Shown in pieces: positions 44,583 through 52,441 of a stretch of 64,000 nt of DNA (its first letter is position 1; every line of letters starts with the position of its first letter). Location: contig JAQWPM010000014.1 of assembly GCA_029245345.1 (NCBI GenBank), positions 55,460-119,459 of the forward strand, given 5' to 3'. The DNA is from Longimicrobiales bacterium. GTDB taxonomy: Bacteria; Gemmatimonadota; Gemmatimonadetes; Longimicrobiales; Gaopeijiaceae. Under the pieces are notes generated by a model that worked only from the letters and a program-made list of their open reading frames with translations, searched no databases and was not told the origin of the DNA. Both the position numbers and the translations under genes were made by a program.

Positions 44583-46197
44583 CGACGATGGTCGTCTCGA
44601 TCAGAACGTCTAGGATCTGCTCAGAATCGATCGTCAACAGGTCGTCGGACAAGACAATCATGTCTGCCAGCATACCCGGCTCCAGAGTGCCCTTGACGCC
44701 TTCCTCGAACGTGATGTGGGCACCGTTCCGTGTGTAGCCACGAATCGCCTCTTCCATCGTCAGTCGCTCTTCCGGTGCGAAGACGGCGCCTGATGCACCC
44801 TTCCGTGTGACCGCAGCGTAAATGCCCACCATTGGGCCAATGGGCAGAATGTCACTGCTAAGCGCCACAAAAACGCCGTGATCCATAGGGCTGCGTAGCG
44901 GGTTGTTGTGCGCCGCATGCTCCTCGTGCAGGTACTCGACGTACCGACCCTCGAGCGTGTAGGTGAAGTTCGGCTGCTGCGTGATCATGATCCCGTGTTC
45001 GGCCATCAACTCCATCACTTCCGGCGGAGGACGCACCGTGAAGTGGTTGAGGTAATGCCGATGATCGTCGCGCGGTGAGGCCTCGAGCGTCTGAGCGAAA
45101 TAGTCGACGATGAGTTTGATCGCCGCGTCTCCGATGGCGTGGAAACCCATCTGCCATCCCATCTCATGGGCCTGCCCGACGAGCGTCAACAATTCCTGCT
45201 CGTCGATATCGAGTGACCCATGGAAACCGGGCTCACTCAGATACTCGTCGATCGTATAAGCGCTGGGCCCAGTGAAGCCACCATCGACGAAGACCTTTAC
45301 CGCCCCAACCCGCAGCCGGTCGTCTCCGTCGCCGGTCTTCTTGCCGAAGGCCTCCATTTGTTCGGGTCCGCCCCATCTGATCTGAACGCTGGCGCGCGGG
45401 AGTCCCTCTCCGTGCTCGCTATAAACCGTCTCCCACTCTTCGTAGCCGCGCGTCGATACACCTGCCTGAGTCATGCTCGTGATGCCAAGCTCGAGCAGGT
45501 CTTGAAGGTGCTGTACGAAGCTCGGGCGGGTCTCCTCTCGTGTCGCACGAGGGACAAGCCTGCCCACGATGTCCTGGCGCTCCCGGATGACGCCGTTCAG
45601 TTCGCCCCGCCCATCTTTCTCGAGGATGCCACGATCTGGATTCGGGCTGTCCTTGGTGATCCCCGCGAGATCGAACGCCAAGCTGTTGACCACCGCGCTG
45701 TGCCCACCCGCTCGGGTTAGCGTCACAGGATTGCTCGGAGCCGCCTCGTCCAGGTCCGCTCGTGTCGGTTTGCGCTGTTCTGTGAAGGCATCTTCGGACC
45801 AGCCATATCCGGTGATCCACTCCCCTTCCCCGAGTTCTGCGACCTTGGCCCGGACCTGCTCTTGCAGTTCCGCGACCGAACCGGTCTCAGTCAGGTCGAT
45901 TTGACGGATGGGGTCGCCGCTGATGTGCAGATGTGTGTCGTTGAACCCCGGAAGGACTGTCTTCCCTTCGAGGTCGATCGTGCGAGTCGCTTCGTACCGG
46001 GAGAGCAGATCATCCCCGCCGACGTCGACGATCACACCGTCGCGCACTGCTACCGCCTGGTAGATCGAGAAAGCGTCGTCGACCGTCACGATCTTTCCGT
46101 TGTGGAGCAGTAAATCCACAGGCTCGGGCGGTTCGCACGCGGCTATCGCCCCGAGGAGGAAGAAAACCAGGCCCCGGCTCCTCCAACTTTTCACCAT
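44557..46197 (-). CDS. Amidohydrolase of the YtcJ type, lipoprotein
   Basis: The 546-residue protein has a lipoprotein signal (LVFFLLGAIAAC) and an amidohydrolase fold: VDDAFSIYQAVAVRDGVIVD, KTVLPGFNDTHLHISGDPI (HxH) and the YtcJ-type middle with GGHSAVVNSLAFDLAG, FHAIGDAAIKLIVDYFA, and the C-terminal ALSSDILPIGPMVGIYAAV. The usual GFID is GFND here. YtcJ-like enzymes hydrolyse N-substituted amides or imides of unknown structure. ATG 46197 has GGAG nine bases upstream, 18 bases after the M20 gene. It is the middle gene of the M20/amidohydrolase/permease operon. Confidence 0.88.
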   Translation of the reverse strand: MVKSWRSRGLVFFLLGAIAACEPPEPVDLLLHNGKIVTVDDAFSIYQAVAVRDGVIVDVGGDDLLSRYEATRTIDLEGKTVLPGFNDTHLHISGDPIRQIDLTETGSVAELQEQVRAKVAELGEGEWITGYGWSEDAFTEQRKPTRADLDEAAPSNPVTLTRAGGHSAVVNSLAFDLAGITKDSPNPDRGILEKDGRGELNGVIRERQDIVGRLVPRATREETRPSFVQHLQDLLELGITSMTQAGVSTRGYEEWETVYSEHGEGLPRASVQIRWGGPEQMEAFGKKTGDGDDRLRVGAVKVFVDGGFTGPSAYTIDEYLSEPGFHGSLDIDEQELLTLVGQAHEMGWQMGFHAIGDAAIKLIVDYFAQTLEASPRDDHRHYLNHFTVRPPPEVMELMAEHGIMITQQPNFTYTLEGRYVEYLHEEHAAHNNPLRSPMDHGVFVALSSDILPIGPMVGIYAAVTRKGASGAVFAPEERLTMEEAIRGYTRNGAHITFEEGVKGTLEPGMLADMIVLSDDLLTIDSEQILDVLIETTIVGGRVVFER

Positions 46198-46215
46198 GCG
46201 GCGGTGCTCCATCCT

Positions 46216-47658
46216 CTAGCGACCACCGATCAGTGAAGCCCTGTAGTCCAGTGGCGGAGCGCGATCGCCAATGAGCGGGTCGTATTGGAAGTCCACGCCA
46301 CGGAACTCTTCGAACTCCGCTCGGATCGCGGCCACCTTCTCGGGACTGGTGAAGAGATCGATCGCCGTGAGGGCCATCGTCTTCGCTGCGACCATCATGC
46401 CTTTCGCGCCAATGGTGGTGCCCCCTGCAGCGATGGCCTGCCAGGAATGGGCGCCCGTTCCGGGGATCCACGTCGCCGTGGACAACGTGGAAGCAGGCAC
46501 CATCCAGCTCACGTCTCCGGCGTCGGACGAGGCGTTGGTGCGACGGTACTCGAACGGCATGATTTCCGCCGCGCTTTCCAACTCAGGTGCGGCAGGCAAC
46601 TCGTTCTTCAGAGCCTCGGCGAATGTCCACTCTTGGTCGTCGTAATAGACGCCGCCCACCGTCATGAGATTCTCGTACACGACTTCCTGCAGAGCGGTGA
46701 CGGAGAGACGCGAGTACGACCCACCAATGACTTCGTACTCCATTGTCGTCCCGGTCCCCGATGCTGCCCCTTCTGCCGCGCTCACGAGCCGGTCGAAGAT
46801 GGCGCGCACCATCTCTGGGTCAGGGTGCCGGACGTAGTAGTACACCTCGGAGAAATCGGGCACGACATTGGGCGCCGAGCCTCCTGATGTGATCACATAG
46901 TGCAGGCGTGACTCCTGCGGAACGTGCTCGCGCATGAGGTTCGCCATGAAATTCATAGCCTCCACCCCGTCGAGAGCCGACCGTCCGCGTTCGGGGGCGC
47001 CGGCGGCGTGGGCCGAGACACCGCTGAAGCGGAATTTGGCCGACTTCACCGCCAGATTGGATCCAGGACTGGCGCTGTTGCGATCGCCAGCATGCCAGGC
47101 GAGCACCACGTCGACGTCGTCGAAGAGGCCTTCGCGGACCATGTAGACCTTACCCGAGCCGCCTTCCTCCGCAGGCGTGCCATAGAGCCTGATCGTGCCC
47201 GGATTGCCCGTCTGCCGCAGCCACTCTGCGGCCCCAATCGCCGCTGCGCTGGACGCAGTGCCATACAAGTGATGGCCGCAGGCATGCCCTGCGATCTTCC
47301 CCTCGATGGGTGAACGAAACGGAACAGCGTCCTGATTGATGCCCGGAAGCGCATCGAATTCAGCGAGCACGCCCACCACGGGCGATCCGGAGCCATATGT
47401 CGCGACAAATGCGGTCGGGATCCCCGCGACGCCCCACTCGAGGTCGAAGCCATGGGCCTCAAGTTCGCCAGCCAAGAGTGCTGAGCTTTGTTCTTCCAGG
47501 TACCCGACCTCGGCGAGATCCCAGATCTCCATGGCGATGTCTGTGAGCTGCTCCTCTTGGGAGTCGAGGAACGACATGACGTCCGCCTTGGACATCTGGG
47601 CCGAGAGAGGGTTGGCCAGCGCCATGGCGACGGCGAGGACAATGGTGGCACGTGACAT
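46216..47658 (-). CDS. M20-family metallo-amidohydrolase (second), exported
   Basis: The 480-residue enzyme has a Sec signal (IVLAVAMALANPLSA) and M20 motifs: the metal-binding HACGHHLYG (His125-His130, with Cys127) and GTPAEEGGSGK (Glu164/165). HAAGAPERGRSALDGVEAMN and the central dimerisation domain follow, then VPASTLSTATWIPGTGAHSW near the end. AbgB-like members hydrolyse amide bonds of acylated amino acids. It is the first gene of an operon with the YtcJ-like amidohydrolase and the APC permease, so it probably releases the amino acid that the permease imports. Confidence 0.9.
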   Translation of the reverse strand: MSRATIVLAVAMALANPLSAQMSKADVMSFLDSQEEQLTDIAMEIWDLAEVGYLEEQSSALLAGELEAHGFDLEWGVAGIPTAFVATYGSGSPVVGVLAEFDALPGINQDAVPFRSPIEGKIAGHACGHHLYGTASSAAAIGAAEWLRQTGNPGTIRLYGTPAEEGGSGKVYMVREGLFDDVDVVLAWHAGDRNSASPGSNLAVKSAKFRFSGVSAHAAGAPERGRSALDGVEAMNFMANLMREHVPQESRLHYVITSGGSAPNVVPDFSEVYYYVRHPDPEMVRAIFDRLVSAAEGAASGTGTTMEYEVIGGSYSRLSVTALQEVVYENLMTVGGVYYDDQEWTFAEALKNELPAAPELESAAEIMPFEYRRTNASSDAGDVSWMVPASTLSTATWIPGTGAHSWQAIAAGGTTIGAKGMMVAAKTMALTAIDLFTSPEKVAAIRAEFEEFRGVDFQYDPLIGDRAPPLDYRASLIGGR

Positions 47659-47750
47659 CGCGAACTCCGAATCTGCGTGGATGCTCCACCTGCAGTTGCG
47701 GCTTTGGCCTGCTCGCTGTCAAGCCAGAGCGCCCGGACGCCCAACGCGTC

Positions 47751-47887
47751 AGCGCCGACGACTCCCAAGTGTTGAGAGTGTCACCGGCTGTCGGGCGGAC
47801 TTTGGATGCCGAAGAAGACCCGCCCTGCGGAACCAACCAGGTCGTGGTCAATGACGGCTTCTGGCGGCTTCGCATGGGGGGGGACAA
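47751..47887 (+). pseudogene. MacB-type ABC permease fragment
   Basis: About 45 residues read RVSADDSQVLRVSPAVGRTL, then DAEEDPPCGTNQVVV and NDGFWRLRMGGD. This is the pattern of the MacB periplasmic core domain (nYFdvLGVrPalGRTf...FWxRrFGGD) in exported-peptide-type ABC permeases. No start codon, no neighbouring ABC gene and no membrane helices are present, and homology stops at GGD, where a 29-base repeat begins. It is a fragment left after deletion. Confidence 0.5.
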
Positions 47888-47915
47888 GGTATTCCAACGA
47901 CCCATTTGTCCGGAA
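47887..47915. repeat. 29-bp dispersed repeat, copy A
   Basis: The 29 bases starting AGGTATTCCAACGACCCATT and ending TGTCCGGAA recur exactly at 55821-55849 in the same orientation. The preceding bases are also alike (GGGGACAA here, GGGGACA there). Its AT-rich middle differs from the neighbouring GC-rich sequence. It lies at the end of the MacB-like remnant. Confidence 0.7.
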
Positions 47916-48039
47916 CAATTGGAGCTTCAGGCCGTTCTGGGGGATCTCCTGCTCGGCATCCTCCGGGACGAATTCGACATCCAGAATACCGCCGTGTTCA
48001 GGTATCGCAGGTAGCGATATCGGCCGGGATCGGGGTCGC

Positions 48040-50487
48040 TCAGGGGCGGGGCACCCCGCCTTTGCGGGCGTCGAGCGCGGCCTCCGCGGCCTCGAAACGA
48101 GAGATGAGAGTCGGAATGTCGGCGCCTTCGTATCCTTCCAGGAGCGAGGCCTTCGCGCCCACCAGCGCCGCACGTAGGGTCGCGACCGACCGGAGTTCGG
48201 CTTCACGATCGACGCTGCCGACCTCGCCGATCCAGGTCGGCGAACTATGCGCGAAGGCGTAGCTGTCCATCGCTGGCCATGACTCTGTGTCCGGGCCTAC
48301 GACCCGCACGGCGATCCATCCTCCAGCCGGAATTTCGACGCTGCCTGAGAAGCGTTGATGCGCCCCGCTTCCAGCCTCGTCGCTCCAGGCGACCTCGCCA
48401 TTGACGATGATCTCGACCCTGGAGACACCCACGGCGGTGTGCAGGGCGAGTGTCCACTCTGCGGTGCCATCGGCCGGCGTCGTCTCACCCGGGCCGGCTC
48501 CCTCGACCTCAAATTCGATCAGCGGACCGTTCGTCACGAAGCTCCGTCCTGCCGCGACTCCCGCGAGGTAGCTGTCGAAGTCCTGTGCATCGCCGGTGTG
48601 GACGTAGGTCCGCGTCGCGCCGGGCGCCATTGTCCGGTAGAAGTTCAGCATCACGTCGCTGCCCGACGTCGCCGCAACCGGCCATCCCAGGTTCAGGAAC
48701 TGGTACCAGACCTCGGCAGTCCCGAGCTCGTCGGTCCAGAGGCAGGCGATCTCGAGGGCCTGTACGTCGCCGAGGATACCGTCCGCGACGAGTCCTACTG
48801 GAAGGCCGAGTGCCGCCGGATCGCCGAAGGGGTCGGCGCCCGCCGGGTGCACATACGACGCGATTCCTCCCTGACGGCGGGCGAATTTCGTGACCTCGTC
48901 GTTGGCCCGGTCGTCCTGGCCGTACGCCTGATAGCCCGGACCCCAAACCCAGGGCCAGAACATCTCGTCGGTCCCGATCAGCCCCAGGTGTCCCAAGAAA
49001 TGAGAGCGAACCTCCTGACCGAAACGAACCATCGGGGCCGCACCGCCATCGGCCCACCCAAACCAGTGCTGCTCTCCCAAGCGCTCGTGGAGATTGGCCA
49101 CAAGCGGTGTGGCCACATCGAGACCCTCTCCAGCCATGACCGCACGCAGGTCTTCCGGGTCGAGTCGGTAGGGCCCGCCGTAGTTGAGGTGGAAGTGCTG
49201 GTCACCCGAGAGCCATCCGGCGGCCGCGGCGTCCCACACCGGCCGAAGCTGGATCTCCAGGGTTGCGACCTGTCCAGGCAAAACCACGGCTCGGCGTTGC
49301 TCGGCGGGCGCAGCGAGCCCTCGGGCGATCGTCACTGTCACCTCGCCCGGAGGTGCGTCCAGCTCCACGACGCCGTCGGAGTAGAAGAAGACCCGCCCCG
49401 TCTGGCCGTCGAACCGGGGCACATGACCCCGGGGAAACACAGCATGACCGTTCGCATCCACCACGGAGACGCGGGTGGCGACGGGCCCGGGTTGGAGGGC
49501 CGATTGTGTCGTCAACCGCAGCCGACCCCAGCGAGCCGCGGTGTCGAACGCCGTGATGTCGACCATCTCAACGGGACCTCCGTCAACGGAGACTTTGTAG
49601 AGACGGAAGATCTCGTCGTCGCCGGCTTCACTGAACCAGACCCACTGGCCGTCGGGGCCCCAGGCCGGGGCGAGGGGCAGGCGGTCGCCTCCGCCCGCGA
49701 GAAGCATCGTGGAGCCAGGACGATCGAGCGAAGCGAAGCGAAGCTCCCACCCGTCGCCGTGGGCCTGGGGAATTTGAAAGGCGACCCGACGCCCGTCGGG
49801 CGAGAGGGCAGGCTCGGTCTGCGAGAGGAGCATCCCTTCGACGATCGTTCGTTCTTCTCCGGTGGTGAGGTCCCGAAGAAGCACCCGGTTGCTGCCGCCC
49901 TTCTCGAGGTACAGCAGCTGGCCACCGTCCGGTGTGAGCTGAGGTCTGCGAGAAACCCTGCCCTCGCCTGCGACCTCCGTGCGTGTCGTGCCGTCCGGAT
50001 CGAGCCGCCAAATGCGGATCGCCCCCGATTCGCCTGAGGCGTACCAGATCGATCCGTCCAGGCCGTAGCTGGGATCGAGTTCGATCGCGTCTGTGTCGAC
50101 CACGATGTCCTCCCGTCCACTCGCCACATCGATCTCGACGATCCACGTGTCCGCTCCGTCATCGCGCACGAAGACGATCCGGTCGCCGTTCGGGGCCCAG
50201 CGAGGACGTGAGTCCATCTCTCCGCCCGTCGTGAGCTGCGTGGCGACCCCGGTCTCGAGATCGACGAGCCACAGCCAGCCTCGGTCGGCCATCGCGATCT
50301 GCGTGCCATCGGGCGAGACGGCCGGATCCATCGGGCCGGTCGCCAGGGTGGGGAGCTCGTACCCTTCGAGGTACACGTGGTGGCCATTCCCGACCTGGGT
50401 GTAGCGGCTCGTCCACTGACCCGTCACCGGTCCGGGAAGGAAGAGCAGGATCGAAGCGAGTGCGGGCAGGATGCGACGTGAGTTCAT
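48040..50487 (-). CDS. WD40/TolB-like propeller fused to a CehA/McbA-type metallohydrolase
   Basis: The 815-residue protein has a Sec signal (LPALASILLFLPGPVTG), a first half of propeller repeats with the recurrent DPAVSPDGTQIAM, SRPRWAPNGDRIVFV, PQLTPDGGQLLYL, PALSPDGRRVAFQ, and, from about residue 430, a PHP-type domain typified by WLSGDQHFHLNYGG, GIASYVHPAGADPF and WPVAATSGSDVMLNFYRT. Such CehA/McbA hydrolases cleave esters or carbamates. The HFH, the His of YVHPAG and the Asp of GSD are the likely metal ligands. It is divergent from the amidohydrolase at 50820. The substrate is unknown. Confidence 0.87.
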   Translation of the reverse strand: MNSRRILPALASILLFLPGPVTGQWTSRYTQVGNGHHVYLEGYELPTLATGPMDPAVSPDGTQIAMADRGWLWLVDLETGVATQLTTGGEMDSRPRWAPNGDRIVFVRDDGADTWIVEIDVASGREDIVVDTDAIELDPSYGLDGSIWYASGESGAIRIWRLDPDGTTRTEVAGEGRVSRRPQLTPDGGQLLYLEKGGSNRVLLRDLTTGEERTIVEGMLLSQTEPALSPDGRRVAFQIPQAHGDGWELRFASLDRPGSTMLLAGGGDRLPLAPAWGPDGQWVWFSEAGDDEIFRLYKVSVDGGPVEMVDITAFDTAARWGRLRLTTQSALQPGPVATRVSVVDANGHAVFPRGHVPRFDGQTGRVFFYSDGVVELDAPPGEVTVTIARGLAAPAEQRRAVVLPGQVATLEIQLRPVWDAAAAGWLSGDQHFHLNYGGPYRLDPEDLRAVMAGEGLDVATPLVANLHERLGEQHWFGWADGGAAPMVRFGQEVRSHFLGHLGLIGTDEMFWPWVWGPGYQAYGQDDRANDEVTKFARRQGGIASYVHPAGADPFGDPAALGLPVGLVADGILGDVQALEIACLWTDELGTAEVWYQFLNLGWPVAATSGSDVMLNFYRTMAPGATRTYVHTGDAQDFDSYLAGVAAGRSFVTNGPLIEFEVEGAGPGETTPADGTAEWTLALHTAVGVSRVEIIVNGEVAWSDEAGSGAHQRFSGSVEIPAGGWIAVRVVGPDTESWPAMDSYAFAHSSPTWIGEVGSVDREAELRSVATLRAALVGAKASLLEGYEGADIPTLISRFEAAEAALDARKGGVPRP

Positions 50488-50540
50488 GACGAACCTTCAA
50501 CAATGCGCGGGCGGGAGTGGTCGCGGCCAAGATGGGGCGA

Positions 50541-50674
50541 CGTTGATCGTCGAGCCACCTCGCCCGCCGCCGCTTGAGCGCAACATCTCAGGCTTCGACG
50601 ACTACGCCCAGATCGTGGACGTCGCCGACCGCCTGCTGGCCCGAGGGTTCTCCGAGCCCGACGTACACAACATG
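50541..50674 (+). pseudogene. Possible metal-dependent dipeptidase C-terminal remnant
   Basis: The frame reads GFDDYAQIVDVADRLLARGF then SEPDVHNM. This resembles the last helices of M19-type dipeptidases (nLt.aLlaRGyseedi.ki.ggN). The upstream side has only low-complexity Pro/Arg residues and nothing of the catalytic barrel. The similarity covers about 28 residues, so the call is tentative. The rest of 50488-50819 holds no gene that I can support. Confidence 0.3.
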
Positions 50675-50819
50675 ACGTTCACCTCAAGAGCAGTGGGCCG
50701 ACCAAGGCGGAGTAAGATGCTCCTCGCCTCGCGCGGGGCAAGCGAACCGCCGGATCACTGGCTGTGCGATTGCGATGGCGGTAAGCTCACCGCCGCGTCG
50801 CCGCAAAGGAGGATCGACC

Positions 50820-52334
50820 ATGCCGAGGCACATCACGTTCCGTCCCATCGCCGTCCTGCTCGCCTTCGCTTTGCTCGCGCCCGCGGCCTTGGTCGCGCAG
50901 AGCGCCATCGCGATCGTCGGCGCCACGATCATCGACGGAAATGGAGGTCCGCCCCTCGCGAATGGAACGATCGTCCTGACGGGCAACCGCATCAGCGCGG
51001 TCGGTCCCAGCGGGAGCGTGGACGTCCCTGATGGGGCCCAGGTCATCGACGGTAGGGGCAAATTCGTCACCCCGGGCTTCATCGACAGCAACGTCCATCT
51101 CTCGTTGTACGGGGCAGGAGAGACGATCGTCCGGTATGAAGACAGGAACGCAGACCTGACGCTCGAGTCGGCCCAGCTCCAGCTCAAGAACGGATTCACG
51201 ACGGTGCGGGACAGCTACGGGTCGCTGCTTCCACTCATGGAGGTCCGAGACGCGATCGCTCGAGGAGAGGTGGTCGGTCCTCGTATGCTCGTGGCGGGGA
51301 ACATCGTGGGGTGGGGTGGGCCGTACTCCATCACCTTCTCGCTCGTGCGCGGCACCGGTCTCACGCTTTTTCAGGAGCAGTTCAACGACTTCATTACGCA
51401 GGGGTCGGGTGAGGAGTGGATGGAGATGGAGCCCGAGGATCTGCGTGTCGCCGTGAACGACTATCTCGATCTGGGACCGGACTTCATCAAGTTCGGGGGG
51501 ACGAGTCACTTCTCGAACCCAATCATGATCGGCTTCAGCCCACGGGCCCAGGAGGTCATGGTCGAGGAGACACACAGGCGAGGCCTGGTGGCCGAGACGC
51601 ACTCGACGAGCCCGGAAGGCCTGCGACTGTCTGTCGAGGCCGGCATCGATCTCATTCAGCACCCGGAGGTACTTCCGAGCGTCATGTCCGACGCGCTCGC
51701 CGAGGACATCGCCCGACGCGGGACGATCTGCGCCATGCTGTCGAACACGCTCACGGGTGAGCCCTGGGAACGACACCTGAAGCAGCAGGCGGATCGTGCC
51801 GAAAGCGAGGCAGAAGAGGAGGAGGAGGACGCGGGACAGGAGAGGGCGAGAACCTCGGCCGAACTGCGGGCCGAGGCGCGCGGGAACGGCGAAGGCATGG
51901 ACATCCGTCGCCAGAATGCGGAGAAGCTCATCGCGACCGGTTGTGTGACGACGATCGGCACGGACAACTACCTCGGGACTGCGCCTGAATTCCGGCGCGA
52001 CCCCACAAAAGCGCTCAGTCAGTCCTTCGGGACGGGGAGTGTGCTCGCCACCGAGGGGCTCGTCGAATTAGGGATGACGCCGATGGAGGCGATCGTGGCA
52101 GTGACGAAGAATGGAGCGATGGCTTGTCTCATGCTCGACGAACTGGGGACCCTCGAGGAAGGGAAGTTCGCCGATGTGGTCATTCTGGGGGCGGATCCGC
52201 TCGAGGACATCCGCAACATTCGCGTGATCGAGACCGTCATCAGGGACGGAACAGTCGTCGACCTCGGTGCTCTGCCGAACCAGCGGATCTTCTCGAATCC
52301 TGCAGACACGTTGCCGGACCCGGGGTCGATGTGA
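50820..52334 (+). CDS. Exported amidohydrolase (imidazolonepropionase-like) with altered metal motif
   Basis: The 504-residue protein has a Sec signal (IAVLLAFALLAPAALVAQ) and an amidohydrolase fold. The usual HxH is replaced: VTPGFIDSNVHLSLYG has Asn-Val-His. Further motifs are VAETHSTSPEGLRLSVEAGI, DLIQHPEVLPSV, CVTTIGTDNYLG and EEGKFADVVILGADPLEDIR. The last is the amidohydrolase C-terminal strand. An acidic stretch (residues about 335-350, EAEEEEEDAG) is an insertion. ATG 50820 has AAAGGAGG seven bases upstream. The altered first His suggests one metal ion, or a different chemistry. It is followed after 107 bases by the large TolB-amidohydrolase gene on the same strand. Confidence 0.9.
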   Translation: MPRHITFRPIAVLLAFALLAPAALVAQSAIAIVGATIIDGNGGPPLANGTIVLTGNRISAVGPSGSVDVPDGAQVIDGRGKFVTPGFIDSNVHLSLYGAGETIVRYEDRNADLTLESAQLQLKNGFTTVRDSYGSLLPLMEVRDAIARGEVVGPRMLVAGNIVGWGGPYSITFSLVRGTGLTLFQEQFNDFITQGSGEEWMEMEPEDLRVAVNDYLDLGPDFIKFGGTSHFSNPIMIGFSPRAQEVMVEETHRRGLVAETHSTSPEGLRLSVEAGIDLIQHPEVLPSVMSDALAEDIARRGTICAMLSNTLTGEPWERHLKQQADRAESEAEEEEEDAGQERARTSAELRAEARGNGEGMDIRRQNAEKLIATGCVTTIGTDNYLGTAPEFRRDPTKALSQSFGTGSVLATEGLVELGMTPMEAIVAVTKNGAMACLMLDELGTLEEGKFADVVILGADPLEDIRNIRVIETVIRDGTVVDLGALPNQRIFSNPADTLPDPGSM

Positions 52335-52441
52335 GCTCCAGGCCCTTCCCGGGACTGGCTACGCCGCACCGCCAACCCTAGTCTGACCACTTCGGGCAGG
52401 CCACCCAGGCCTGGCCCAGGACTTAGCGATGTGAGTCTGCG

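Noticed and set aside
50093..50404. Plus-strand frames antisense to the propeller-CehA gene
   Set aside because: Antisense shadows of a well supported coding region.
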